Assembly: GCA_014529385.2 (NCBI GenBank)
Contig: CM043948.1
Location: 23,614,451 to 23,678,450 of the forward strand
Direction of reading: 5' to 3'
From: Adiantum capillus-veneris
Taxonomy: Eukaryota; Streptophyta; Polypodiopsida; Polypodiales; Pteridaceae
Length of the DNA stretch: 64,000 bases
The position numbers and the translations under genes were made by a program. Of the stretch, positions 1-12,344 are shown one piece after another (position 1 is the stretch's first letter; the number at the start of each line of letters is the position of its first letter). The notes under the pieces were generated by a model. It was given only the letters and a program-made list of their open reading frames with translations, had not been told where the DNA came from and did no database searches.

Positions 1-1067
1 CCATTTTGTCGACTAAATGGACTCAAATCATCATCAAATTTTAAGGGAAGCTATATTAGGTCTAAGGGCTCAAGTCTACAAAGTCTGGTGGCCATCTGAC
101 AAGGTACCAAAACCATAATCCATCATGTACGAGGTCATAAAAACTACAATAGAAAAGTCTAAATAGGTCGCTCTAAGGTCTAACAACACTCTCTTATGGT
201 CAAAATGTCAAAAATTAGTGATTTAAGCACTCAAATCTATACATAAGGCTCACATATGCATAGTCGTAGGCCACAACAAAACTACGAATGCTTATAATTA
301 ATTGAAAGAACAAGAGACAAAAACCACAGTGCATTTCTTGAAATTGAATTTGGATTACTAGATCAAGAGGAAAATGAGTTACAAGTTGTAGCTTTGCTTG
401 TGACAATTGTACATCAAAAGATCTTCAAAATCCAAAAAGATATACAAGGTGTGTTCAAACTAAGGTCTAAAACCTAGGGCTTTTCCAAATGGCCATTGGC
501 TGCCTACTTGGGCTTTGGACACATAATCAAATATTAAAACTCAAAGTTTACAATTCTCAAATCAAGATTATGTAGACTCTACAAGGCTTCCTCAAAAAAT
601 ATGATAGAATACATAAAAAATGTGGCTTTGGCAAGGTTTAATTGACTAGGAGGGTACTGGTCAACTGCATCGTGCACATCCTCGTACAAGTTTTGGAAGC
701 TTTTTAGTACTCAAACTGCCGCTTCTCCATGGCCTTTTGGAAACTTTTTAGTTTTGGAAGCTTTTCAATAGTCAAACTGCCGTGCTTCTCCACAGTTTTG
801 ACGACTTTGTTAAATTTGGCGGCTCTAGCTATGATTTTGGTTTTGATTGAGAGATCTCTGAAATGGTTGTTCAGTAGCATGATCTAGTAAGCCATGTGCC
901 TTGCTTGTAGATCCTTTGTCAGTGGGTTGAAGATTGTGGATTCCATCTCAAAGAATCCAATCATGAGTGCTTCTTTGAATGTATGCATGTAGTGTAATGT
1001 TAGAAACATTAGGTGTGCATACATGTCCATGATAAAGTTCTTTTGAAGGAGCTTCCATCTCCAAATT
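1..1067. other. No gene seen; short direct repeat
   Basis: I find no convincing coding region here; the frames are short and broken. Positions 691-731 and 752-792 are imperfect direct copies of one segment, each starting TTTTGGAAGCTTTT and running into TCAAACTGCCG and CTTCTCCA. Nothing else explains the stretch. Confidence 0.4.
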
Positions 1068-1355
1068 CTAGCTAATTCCATCTATTCCTTCAAGAAACAC
1101 CTCCCAAGGGTGTTCTACTTTGTCCATGTCTTCAAATGCCTCGATGAAAGTGAGGATCATCTTGACAATTTTGCATGTCATTTGACAAGTTAAATCTAGA
1201 ACATTCCTCATTAACGTGATGACCGTCCTTAGTGTATGTACCATGTAGGACTTTGTTAGTTTATAGCTATGTGCAGCATTTGCAAGAACCAGGTAATTAA
1301 GCAGTAACGGCCTCTTGCTCTTCCATATTGCGTAGGTATCCCCCCATGATCACCT
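1068..1355 (-). pseudogene. Unrecognised open frame of about 95 codons
   Basis: The minus strand has an open frame of about 95 codons ending at a TAG at 1068-1070. It has no early ATG, so an ATG-based search would miss it. The composition looks protein-like: a hydrophobic leucine-rich start (LLLNYLVLANAAHSYKLTK), then a charged helical stretch (IEAFEDMDKVEHPWEVFLEG). I do not recognise a family. It lies downstream of the broken gene at 1986-2988 on the same strand and could be a further exon of it, but no splice sites were established. It may equally be a chance frame in old repeat DNA. Confidence 0.25.
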
Positions 1356-1985
1356 TCTTGGTATTGGGACAATATGTGGGGTCAATTTGTAGGTGATGGG
1401 GAGAATTCTTGTATGATGTCTCATCTTGGGGCCGCTTTTCAAACCTTTTTTTGTGCCATAGTGGTTGGATTTCTAGGATAAGAAACACCTATTTTGTAGT
1501 CACTAAAACTCCCTCATAGTCGCCTTTGAACGGTTCTAGTGCTGACATCAGCTTCTTCTTCTTCCACAAAAGATCCTCTTGCACCACTTGGTCATCAAAA
1601 AGTACACCTAAATTGCAAAAACTACACCTCACTTTTAATTTGGCCAAAAGTTTTCAAAAAACTAAAAATATCAATTTTTGGAGCTACTTAAAAAAATGAC
1701 AATGAACACTACCAAAAAAACTTCAATTTTTTGTACTAAAGTTAATAAAAAACGTTTTTGAAACAAAAAAGCTGCAAATATTTTTGAAAAAATTACACAA
1801 CATTCCACTAGAAAACCAATTACATCCTTGAAAGCTTACAATTGAAGACTCAAGGCTTTCAATTACAATCCTTGAACTTTTTCCATCAAATTTTTTATGG
1901 TTTGTTGACAAAGATGAGCAGACTTCTTCAAGGTGAAACCATAAACAAAAATTTCCACATCCTCCAAGTTTAGATTATCAATATG

Positions 1986-2988
1986 TCATTCACTACTTTC
2001 CTTTTTCTTCTTCGTGGTCATCTTGATCACTTTAGGATAGTACCTACTAGTAATTGCATCTTCTCCAACCGCTTTGTACCAGTGAACATCAATAAAATGA
2101 ATACATTGATTTTCTTCATAGATCTTGATGACTTTCGCTATCCAAAATGGACATCCACTCTCATCATATGATGCTAACACGGTAATCATGATACCTACTC
2201 CCAACTCGTTGACATTCCCCTCCCACATCTCTTTCTCTTGTTGTCGTCTCTATGTTGTTTTTCTTGCATTGACATAAGCTTCTCGAGTCTCTCCGTGCAC
2301 CAATTGCTCCAACTCCTCTGTTATTGAGTCCCTTGATTTCCACCCTCTATAACATTATCATTAGGAATAATGTTTGATTGATGCACACACCAAATGGATC
2401 CAAGTTTATGACTTCGGTTGTGTCACTTTCGAGGCCCTCAATTAACTGCTTTTGCTCCTCACAAAACCTAAACCACCACTCCATCGAGCATGCTGGAAAG
2501 TATGCATGTGATGCTTGTATTGTGTCTTTGATTTCAGCTAAACACTGCATATAATTAATGTTTCAATTCTCCTTTATATATTTTTTTGATTCATTTGTTG
2601 ATCCTAATAGCATGTATCTAGATGGAAAAATTTGTTGTTTTGAAACAAATGATATGAATTTTAAATCATCATCAGGATGTAATGATTTTGTGTTAGAATA
2701 CTTCTTGCACAAACTTCTTAAATAATTCTTTGCACAACAATATTCACGACAAGTTTCTTTCACAGTTGCTCCTTTGAGTAATCTTTTTGTTCTTCTTAGA
2801 GTAGCGTTTGAATCCTCAACACTTTCAACATTGTCTTGAGAACCAAAAGCGCTATCCAACTCTATGTCCGGTGTTTCTTAAAACCTTTGGCTAATTGCCT
2901 CTTCACCGCTAGGACTATTATTCTCCGTTGGTGGTTTAATTAAGGAAGAAGGCAAGTGAAAAGATTCAAAAGTGCTTGAAAATGACAT
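1986..2988 (-). pseudogene. Unrecognised broken gene with FWIAKV...VHWY tail domain
   Basis: An ATG at 2988-2986 opens a frame that runs, with one TAA near 2880, into a 98-residue stretch with a basic segment (RRTKRLLKGATVKETC) and cysteine-rich EYCCAKNYLRSLCKKY. A second block (2347-2550) has SMEWWFRFCEEQKQLIEGL. A third, ending with a TCA-complement stop at 1986, has ETREAYVNARKTT, one TAG, then WEGNV, SGCPFWIAKVIKIYEEN and IHFIDVHWYKAV. The last block looks like a small beta-rich domain (FWIAKV followed by VHWY), in the style of BAH/agenet-like folds; that is inference. The blocks are probably exons or decayed pieces of one gene. The function is unknown. At least two in-frame stops make it a pseudogene, or a gene whose exon limits I have misread. 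Confidence 0.4.
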
Positions 2989-3471
2989 GTTTGAAGCAAC
3001 AAACTGAAAATGATAAAAAAATGATTTCACAAAGGAAATCTTTAACTTTGGCTCTTGTTAGAATGAGTTTGAGCAGTCCTAGGTACTTCTCACCCTATTT
3101 AAATGTAGTTTTTTTTTAAATAGAAAAATAAAAAAATAAAAAATTATTTATGCCTTCAAAAGGATCTCAAAGTCTCATTTTGAGTCACTCTTCTCTAGAG
3201 TTTTGTGCATTTGATCTCTAGAGCACGTTTTTGCAAAATAGCTGAGTTTGCTCTGTCTTCATGTGTGTACTTTGCATGGTTGTGTGCAAATTGTTTTGGC
3301 AATTTTGTGTGCGCCCGCAAAATTTACAGGCAGTTTTCGGGTGCGGAGCTTGGAATTGCATATTCAGCATTCTGAGAGATTTTCCAACAGGTGCCTTGGG
3401 GGCTTACCCTCCTTTTGGGAGTTGGGCATAGTCTAAAGGCTTCGATCGAGTGGAGGGTGTAGACATAGCTT

Positions 3472-3816
<345 letters not shown>

Positions 3817-4079
3817 ATCCTCCCCTTAGGAATGGACTATACTGAATGAAGCTCGATCGATACCTAAAGCCACATAGGCTAATAGTCACACAGATCGAGG
3901 TAGTCACACAGACTGAGTGGTCACATCATCTGGTGTCACAGAGACTAAGAAATCCTTCCCTTAAACAAAGAAGGTGGAAGACCATCCATATCTATAGTAC
4001 ATCAGTATACTTGCAAAAGTACTTGGAAGCAGCACACACATGGAGATAATTCTTTGCCTATTGAGTTGCATCTCCATCC

Positions 4080-4909
4080 TCTTCCTCTACAAGATTGACT
4101 CTACTTTTCTCTTTGTTGTTGCTTCCTTGGAATTTTGATGGTGGATGACCTTTGATGCTGCAATTGCTACAATACTTGTTCTTGTAGTGTAGTCCTTGGA
4201 AAAGTGTCCAGGCTTGCCACACTCATAACACTTCTTGTTATTTAATCTAGGTGATGATGATAGTGCCCTAGATGATGGTGATGATGATGTAAAATAAGCT
4301 CCTCCCAGTGATTCAAATTTATCAAATTTCTTCTTATTTTTCTTTTCTTCTTCATTGATTGCCCCTATAACATATTATATAGAGAAGGTATGGGTTCCTT
4401 TTGCTCTAAGATCGTGACTATGTTGTCAAAACTTTCAGGTAGAGCACTCAGGAGCACAACAACTTGCTCTTCTTTCAGGACTTGTCACTGAATGTAACTA
4501 AGCTACGTGATTATGCTCATTAGTCTATTAACGAGGCTTGAAACATCCTCCTCTTGAAGCATAGTAAGTTTGTAAAGATTTTTCTTCAAGCTAATCTTAC
4601 TTTGCTTTAGTTTAGCACCAAAGTTATGTTCCAGAATATCCCGTGCTTGGATTTCAATGGTGTAGCTATCTGTAAAGTGCACATAATTATCATGGAGTGA
4701 TGTGATAATTATGCCAGTGCTTGTTCATCTTTAGCTTGTGCTTGTGCGATTTGGGCCCTAGTGAGAGTGCCTTCAACAGAAGTGGATGGTTTGTTTACCC
4801 TTGGTTTTACAACAGACCATAGTTGCATTTTCATAAGGTATCCTCGCAGCTTGGTCTGCCAGGTGTGGAAGCCTTCACCATTAAATTTCTCAATTCCCTT
4901 TTCTCCCAT
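4080..4909 (-). pseudogene. gag: Ty1/copia gag remnant (no pol)
   Basis: The frame starts with ATG at 4909 and encodes the copia Gag N-terminus: KFNGEGFHTWQTKLRGYL then MQLW, matching the UBN2-type pattern (K-F-N-G-x-N-F-x-x-W-K). Further along the same strand, with frameshifts, come LHDNYVHFTDSYTIEIQA, a leucine-rich capsid part and a zinc knuckle at about 4196-4236 (CYECGKPGHFSKDY), where the last Cys of CX2CX4HX4C is Tyr. After the knuckle the sequence runs straight to the polypurine tract and LTR at 3816. Protease, integrase and RT are absent, so this is an internally deleted, gag-only copy. The 5' end is also lost: no iMet primer site is visible upstream. Confidence 0.75.
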
Positions 4910-5544
4910 AGTGGCAGCAGAGGGGTCTTAACGCTTGATGCTTTGTCAAGGTCAGTGTCCGCCTCTTCACAATAGATGGTGTGAGTGCGGGATTAAATTA
5001 TGCCCAATCATGAAGTCACTCTTTGAAAATAGAATTTGCAAAGTACCTCTTCAAACAAAACTTGATAATTATTCCACCTTTTCTCGGTGTGAATAGCTTG
5101 TATGCTAACTTTTTCTTAATCTTCAAATAAATAAAGAAGTAGCATGAAAAGCTGCCAGCATTAATCTTATGTAAAGGAAGAGCTTGAAATTTTTTGCCTT
5201 TTAATGATAGAAATGCAAGCTCAAGGGTGCCTTCAATGTGAATCGAAGGCAAGACAAAAGGACGGATTAATAAACATGAGAAAGTAAAAAAATGGTCAAA
5301 CCAAAGAAATGGAGAACACAGAGAAGTGTAGCAGGAGTCATTGAATGATTGATGGGCTGAATTTCAGCACCTTCATTCAAGTGGAGATTGCAAGGGGACG
5401 CACCCTTCTATGGCAGTCACATCTATGGAGGCCATACCAATTCTGCCACAATCTACAATAGTACCTCCTCCAATAGAAGCAACTTAGGCATAGAAAGCAT
5501 ATCTTGGAGGCATGGATGTATGCATCCAAATATGGCTTCTAGAT
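4910..5544. other. No gene seen
   Basis: Short broken frames only. This may be the leader or flank of the copia remnant, but I found no LTR edge or primer-binding site. Confidence 0.4.
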
Positions 5545-5963
5545 GCATGGATAGAACGAGCACTTGTGGACACTAGAGCTCAACCGATGCAATCAAGTAC
5601 TCTACATACATGAAGATGTCAAATATACCATTAACAACAAATCAAGTGGATCTCCAAGCTACAAAGTGAGTCAAGATGGTTAGTTTAGGTCAAAAAAATT
5701 TGGCTATCATTACCAAGGGCCATCAATGCCCACATCAATTTCATGTCATGGCGGATATAGATCTTAACAAAGCAATCATCCTAGGTGTTCCATGGATGAG
5801 AACTTACAAAGCTATTCTAGATTGGCAAGAGGATACTTTAAAGTTTAGTCTTCACAACACCTCTTATGTCACTCCTTTGGCGCAAAGTGATCACATCTGG
5901 GAAGTACATCCCATTGTTAAGGAACCGCATCGAGTGATAACACCTCAATCGACAGTTCAATGA
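5545..5963 (+). pseudogene. Ty3-type retropepsin relic
   Basis: Reading the plus strand, ERALVDTRAQPM near 5556-5591 matches the retropepsin active-site region; the normal D-T-G reads D-T-R. After a frameshift, 5676-5963 gives HVMADIDLNKAIILGVPWM and DWQEDTLKF, the carboxy part of the retropepsin fold (I-L-G-x-P-W). Two lesions make it inactive. There is no recognisable RT downstream; the DNA after 5963 is Asn/Gln-rich in translation and full of stops. It is a fragment of an LTR retrotransposon, most likely Ty3. Confidence 0.6.
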
Positions 5964-7191
5964 ACAAACCACAAGACAAGTATGGGTGAAAAAATCCATC
6001 ATGAAAAACAAGCCTAAGCATACCTCGTAACCAAAGACAACAACCCCACAAGTGGCTATCAAACCAAAGTAGAAATGGCCACCAACAAAATCTCGACAAC
6101 CTTGCCATAGTTATACTTAGAAGTGGCAACCCAAATCACACTAACAACCTTAAGCAAGACAACCAAAGTATCAATTTCTACCAAAGCAAAACAATCAAAA
6201 CAATCCCAACCAATCAAGATGACTTGGCAATGGAGACCAAAATAGTAGATTCAACAAGTCAATTAGCAGCCTCCACAAACTACATCTACCAATTCTAGGT
6301 GAGTGCCACAGTAGCCCAAAACAACAAAAATCAAGCTAATGGTACTACAATGATCAACAATCAAAGAAAGACAGCACCATCTTCAAATAATTTTGTTTGG
6401 ACCACAAAGTATAGATGAAGCCTCACCCACAAAAATCACTCAACAATTTTTTTAGTATCCACATCTTACATAGTGTATTGTTAACCCATGCATCTCTTTC
6501 ATTGCCATAATAGAGACATAATACATGACCTTGCATAGATATGGTGTTCTTGCCCTTGCACATTGCACAGACCTTTGTCCAAGATGACTCAGAATGGGCA
6601 AGGGATAATAGAATCCAATTGCAAGATCATGAGCTACAAGATGATGATAATTCATGTGTATAGTGTACAGAGTGTTTTTTTTTTGAGATTTTTTCTTTTT
6701 ATTTGTTGTTTATCTAGTTGCACCTCTTATTAGGCATAATAATGAGTTGTATTGGCATACTTTTAACAATCATGATGCCTAGAGTGTGAATCTGTATATA
6801 TGAGTGTATGAAAATTTTTGGTTATTTTTTGGCTGAATAATAATAATTTTCTTCCATTTGTCAACAAATAATGATTTAAAAAATGCTAATATTTAACCAA
6901 GAGAGTTGAAATCAAGTTCTAAAATAAAACACTGTGTCAACAAAGCAAGAGCCTCAAGCATGTCAACTTTGGAAAGATTTGGTACATGTCAAATTTTGGG
7001 CCAACTTATGACAGATCAAATTCAAAAAATTGAGGACAATCAATGGTCAAATGTCCAAATGACGAGCTGTTTGAGCCATAGATGATATGCCATGAGCAAT
7101 CAAGACAATGGAAGTAAGTGTGCACTTAAGACTCTGGGTAAGTCCGGCACTTATAGGAAAAATAGAGCAAATCAGATCTCATTTTCATTTG

Positions 7192-7194
<3 letters not shown>
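5964..7194. other. No gene seen; low-complexity CAA-rich DNA
   Basis: From 5964 to about 6420 the plus strand is rich in CAA/AAC codons with frequent stops, perhaps a worn retrotransposon linker. The rest is AT-rich with nothing recognised. Confidence 0.4.

Positions 7195-7233
<39 letters not shown>
7195..7233. repeat. (GA)n microsatellite at left edge of repeat copy A
   Basis: 39 bp of GA. The sequence shared with copy B begins immediately to its right. Confidence 0.95.
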
Positions 7234-7237
<4 letters not shown>

Positions 7238-8129
7238 AATTATTAACAATATATAAATTAACACATGCAACAAAAATACAAAGACCTTTGACTACAATTA
7301 TAGTACCAAATCATGGATTCATTAGACAGATATCTAAAAAATACATCCACATTACAGACCAAAACTATGTAAAATGGTCCTGTATAGTGAGGTAGTTAAA
7401 TGTACAACACTTCTTCTTTTCAATCAGCAACCAAGGAGAGAGCACCTTTACCTGCATCCACAGTAAGAAAACAACCAAGCGGTTAGCTTTCAAACAACAT
7501 TACAGGTAACTGGGGTGACTCTAGTTGTCATATGGGCCACCTAGGCACTAGAAAGAAAAGGAAAAAAGATGCTACTATAAAATTTTGTGATGTGTAAAAA
7601 CTATTGGTATTATTTCCCTCATTGATCATGAGTTTCTCGACAAACCAAGTAAATTGAAACCCTTTGTTAAGTAAGAAAAACCAGCAAGCTATTTGGGCCA
7701 GTATTTTTGACGCAACTTCCAAAATACCATAACAAAAAAAAAAAACCAATTTAGTAGCCCAAATTAGTTCGGCCTAAGCAACATGTCCAAGCAATTTTTG
7801 TCCTGATCAATTGCCTCTGTTAGAAGTCATATACAAACCAAAAGGTCATGATTTTCAAAGCGGTCTAATGTAAGAAGTGTTAGCAAAACGCTATATAAAA
7901 GTGTAACAGAAACCAGTAGTAATAAGAAGCCTTGGTGCATCAGGCTATGCCCAACAATAGGCTATCAAAATCCAATAAAGCCACTCAGTTAAAAGTTTGA
8001 AATTCATTAGAAGGCCAAGTAGGATGATGAATCATCAAGAAGTAGACCATCAGCAAGAAAGGACTATAATCATCTTACCAAACTATGGAAACCTTCTAGC
8101 GCCTTTAAGTTATGTAACTGCAGACAACA

Positions 8130-8345
8130 ATAACCTGTCTGCGTCTACCAGTAGCCTTAAAAAATTGGGAGATAGTCTATGCCATCAAGCTTGTTTGATT
8201 TTGCTTCCCGGATGTAGGATGGGAGCAGCTCAACTAGAGCAAGCCTTGTACTATCCAATTAAGTTCCCATAAGCTTAGCCAGTTGTCCCTTATCAAGATC
8301 AGAGACAATATTACCCATAACGGTGGTTAGCAAAACCAAAAAAAG
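8130..8345 (-). pseudogene. Gene-like fragment 1 in copy A
   Basis: The minus strand encodes a segment matching copy B at 16791-17012: SDLDKGQLAKLMGT, then LDSTRLALVELLPSYIREA and NKLDGIDYLPI. One in-frame TAA interrupts it in copy A. It reads like an exon of a conserved protein, but I cannot name the gene. Confidence 0.4.
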
Positions 8346-9139
8346 TTTCTTTTACAAAGTGAGAGAGCTCTTAATCCTGAACCAGCGAGCTATCCCTTAG
8401 AGCCAAAAAAACCTTTCTCTGGCCTGTAATATCTGGTATAACAATTGAATACAATCTAATTCAAATGATGCAGAACGTAGAGCTAAATAAAGGTCTAAAG
8501 ACAACCTAGACCACATCTTAACAAAATAAAACAGTAGTGGTTAAAATTAAACAAAAAAAACCCCTCAAAATATAGAAATGGAGACAGCAACCAGTATGTA
8601 AGGATTTGGTTATCAAAAGTACAAATATCATTTGACTGATTCTAGAGCATCACCCTGTTCAACCTAAAAGAGGTAGATATGAATGAGGCAAGCTCATCAC
8701 AATCCAAGCCCCAATGCCCAATCCAAACTAGTAGCAGCCAATATCTTCACTAAATTTTAGCTGGATTATTGCCATACAAGCTTCTCCTTTTTTCCACATC
8801 AGACAAAAGAGTCAGGTCACATCTCTAAAGCAACCAGGCAGTGTTACACAAGAAAAACACCACTTCAGTACCAACAAGGTCCAAGCAAGTAGTAACAGGA
8901 AAGTCCAAATCCACCTGGGCCAACATATATCCAAAACGGTCAACTACACATCATGATATTTATCAAGTGTTTTTGTACCTTCAAACTAGTAGCTCCTGTA
9001 CACAAGCCATCAAAATGAGTAAAATCAGAGGAGCCTAACTTCACTCATATATTTTACTCAAAAGAACCCAATGCCAAGTAGTAATGAATTAATTCCATCC
9101 ACTTAAAATGTAAAGGGGGACTCATTCCACCATCCCATG

Positions 9140-9397
9140 TCAACTATTTGCCAGGCAAACAATATTGGTTCTGCTACAAGGGCTGTCATCCCCACCTAAC
9201 TCTTTTGCAATCTCATTGCTCACATATATAGAAAGTCTTGAGTATGTTAGGTTATTACAGAGGTTGTAGCCAGCCTCATTAGCCCAAGTACATACCTCAG
9301 CTGTAGACAAGAGTCCCATCAAACCATTAGCCATGTGGAATTCCAACCACTCACTCAAAGCCATTAGCAATGAAGATAAAATGTTAGCACTTTGCAT
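9140..9397 (-). pseudogene. Gene-like fragment 2 in copy A
   Basis: An 85-codon open stretch on the minus strand with LLMALSEWLEFHMANGLMG, LLSTAEVCTWANEAGYN, LTYSRLSIYVSNEIAKELGG. The composition is that of a helical cytosolic protein and the frame is uninterrupted. The same segment recurs in copy B near 17845-18080. With fragments 1 and 3 it suggests exons of one plant gene read right to left. The family is not recognised. Confidence 0.45.
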
Positions 9398-10129
9398 CCT
9401 AAGTAACCATGTAATGTTATATTTGGAAGAAAGAAATGTTATATGAATAACAACACTGCACCATGTGAAAAGTAGTCAAGTTTATCAAGAATCAGAGATG
9501 CCAACATCCATCCTAAAGTGGTGAGTTACCCCTTCATCCTATAAATCTCGGGCCAAAGAAATCATGCCTTGTTAGGATGTAGCCAATGTCAAATGTAGCC
9601 AATGTCAAATGTAGCCCTACATGTTCGTTTTATTCCAAAAAGGCATTAACATGTTAAGCTTTTAAAATGTGAGCATACCCTACAAACCTATCATCCATAG
9701 GATGGATTTAAGCAAATATATGTTTGACATTTGCCAAAAGAGATTTTAAATTACATGTTTGACATTCTCCAAAAACAATGACTTCTCGTGATGAAAGCCA
9801 TTCCAATATCCCAAGACCATTATCTTTATAGAATTGTTTCTTGTTTATGCAGGAAAAGACCATACCCAGAGTTGAATTTGATAATTTGCTACATTAAATT
9901 TTTACTTAATCACTTGATACAGCTAGCTAAAATTGTAGAAATGGATCATAGTCAAGTACCTCAGAAGACTCGGCTACCACCTTCTTGTTGGGGGCCATTG
10001 CAAATATATTTGACTAAAAAATTACCCAAATAGAGAGCAGAGCTTGATACAATGCAGAGACAGAAAATAAAGAACAAAAAAATGTAGTGCTAGATGAAAG
10101 CTAACTGAGCATTATGCTCACATTTTTTG

Positions 10130-10290
10130 GTAGTAACCAGTTGATGTAGACCACAACTATTACACCTATTCCATGGAGCTGGTCCTAGTGAACAAAATGT
10201 GGAGCCCGCCTTCATCTCAAGCTGAGCCAGATCAAGAATCTTGTGGATCCCATATATGGGGTTAAGTCTAATTAGCCAGCTATTTGCGTT
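10130..10290 (-). pseudogene. Gene-like fragment 3 in copy A
   Basis: The minus strand gives SWLIRLNPIYGIHKILDLA, then EMKAGSTFCSLGPAPWNRC and NSCGLHQL. The pair of Cys-x-x-Cys residues and the conserved proline/tryptophan pattern look like real protein. The counterpart in copy B is at 20072-20299. The function is unknown. Confidence 0.4.
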
Positions 10291-11821
10291 GTTGTAGCAG
10301 ATTCCAAAGCAAAGTACATGGTGCGGTTACAGCAAGTGACTCAGCACCCAAATGGAGTGCAATAACTACACGATGGTGGTGCCATAATATAAAGACATTA
10401 CTACCCACCGTGGTTAATAGGTGGTTCACATTTGTAGATCTAGTTATACCAAAAAATAAGGAACTATAGGCCCTAAGGGGTACATACACCACAAGGTTTG
10501 AGGCATAGTTTATAGTGGAAGAGAGATAAAGAAAGAGAGAGAGACACATTCATCCATCCTAGAAAGGGCTTCTAGTAAGATGTTAAAAAATCTAGTGAAT
10601 CAGTTGGAAAGAGAGAGAGTGTAATAGAATTGGCCTATTAACTTGAGAGTAGTAGAAATTAGAGAGAGTACTTTTGTGAAATTACTTTGTGAGCATAGCG
10701 GGTGAACATAATTGATGGTAGCAACATAAGCATAGAATTTAGTTAACTTGGCATGAGCAATACTTTTGCAAGAGAGAGAATTTAGAGAACATGACACCAT
10801 TTGAGGACCGGATTCATGTGGAGCCGGTCCCCCCTCCAAGAGACATTTGTATTATGATTTCTCCCATCAAGAGAGACTTGTCACACAATACAATCTTTGT
10901 GTTCCTTGTGACCTATGTGATTCAATGAAGATAGAAAGCTTCATGCATCATGAGCATAACATAAACTTTGGGGAAAGCATTGACTATCCCAAGCCTGAGT
11001 TCCAAGACCTCAAACACCTTCGAAGGTGGAGAGAGCTAGCAGGGAATGAGGGTAGGGAAGAGGAAGAAGAAACATTTCATAGGAGAAAGAATTAGTTCCT
11101 CACTTATCATCACTCTTCTTGCTAGCATACATAACAGCATAGTAATGAAGATGGAGAAGATGACAAGCTTAAGCATTGAAGCATGGCTCTCGGTTGGATT
11201 TGCACTCCATAGCCAAGAGTGTTGGTGTAGGCTCTCAACCTCTCTACTTGCTTGGAGAAGGAGAGGGAGCTCTTGCACTTTGCACTTCACACAATGAGAG
11301 TGTGTGTGAGAGTGTGTGGGCGAGTATACCCCCTAAGCAACCCCCTTACTTTCTTGGGTTGACCCCCCCTTGTAGCTCATGCTTGAAGCTCATTGGACCC
11401 CTCCAGGCCTACGCCAATCATAAGCAGGAGTCATACCAAGCAACAAGGGTAGCCTTGAGAAAAGTGTCCCCCTTTCCCCTTTGAGAGAGAGACTTGATAA
11501 ATGAAAAAACAATTGATTAAATCTCCTAACTTATCATTGGACCCCTTGGGTGGCCAACCAATAGGCTTCAAGCACACCATGAGGGCAGCATGAGGAGGAA
11601 CTTGACAAGTGTCCCTCTTGATTTCTTTGTACTAAGCATGCCTTGTGTAAGTGTGTGGGTGTTCTCTCTCATCCCCCCTCTTGTAGGGCTCACTCCCTCC
11701 TTGTAGGGATTGATGATTGACTTTTTGACACCTCAAGCCCCTCAAGATTAGGCCTAGTTCTCACCATAAGCTTGGTCCTTAAGCCCCTCAATCTTAGGTT
11801 GGGTTCTCACCTCAAGTACAG

Positions 11822-11943
11822 CTCTAGCATCTCAATCACCTCAAGCATCTCAATCATCAAGCACCTCAAGCATCTCAGTTTCATCAGGCACCTCAAGCAC
11901 CTTAGTCATCAAGCACGACAAGCACCTCAAGCACCTTAAGCTT
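11822..11943. repeat. Minisatellite, unit about AGCACCTCAAGCATCTCAATC
   Basis: Tandem imperfect copies of AAGCACCTCAAGCA / CATCTCAATCATC over about 120 bp. Related CACCTCAAG motifs appear on both sides (11740-11810 and 11950-11985). Confidence 0.75.
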
Positions 11944-12239
11944 GGGCCGGGTTCCCACCTCAAGCTCAACCCTAGATTACCTAAGTTCAAAGGACTTTTA
12001 ACACTTAACTATTGGAGATATTCAATGAAGCTAACCCTAAAGTCTTTATGCTCCATTGTTTAGCCTTGCTCTTTGATATACCATCTCTCATTTGGACCCC
12101 ATTACCATTGGCCCGTGTTGAGATAGATCTATAAGCACATGTCTATATCCTAACCCTTGTTCCCGTTTATTATCCCACATTAAATGATCAGTTTAATATG
12201 AGAAAACCATTTTGGGTTGGTTAGATATTAGATTTTATC

Positions 12240-12261
12240 ACACACACACACACACACACAA
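12240..12261. repeat. (CA)n microsatellite
   Basis: About 11 CA units. Confidence 0.9.
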
Positions 12262-12344
12262 ACCCACCCTTACCCAGGGGAAGGTCTACGACTTGGTGAA
12301 GGAGGTCATCACCAAGTGGTGAGACCTCCCCTACACCTAGTGTG

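Larger units (their letters stand above)
7234..10619. repeat. Large direct repeat, copy A (about 3.39 kb)
   Basis: The segment beginning TTTTAATTATTAACAATAT is repeated in the same orientation at 15904-20602, with matching sequence throughout and scattered substitutions and small indels. Copy A ends at GTTGGAAAGAGAGAG. The length agrees with copy B once the 1,317-bp transposon in B is taken out (3,386 versus about 3,378 bp). Both copies contain the same gene-like fragments on the minus strand. One local difference: copy A has an extra 16-bp unit in the AGCCAATGTCAAATGT tandem near 9590-9625. Possible origins are a segmental duplication, terminal repeats of a large element, or pseudo-LTRs of the Penelope-like element between the copies. 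Confidence 0.85.
10620..12344. other. No gene seen; spacer between copy A and the RT pseudogene
   Basis: Overlapping short frames on both strands around 10.85-11.5 kb look like chance. The stretch holds the minisatellite at 11822-11943 and a short CA run at 12240-12261. Confidence 0.4.

Noticed and set aside
11036-11484. Overlapping frames of 80-100 codons on both strands
   Set aside because: No protein-like composition, no motif, mutually overlapping; chance frames in low-stop DNA.
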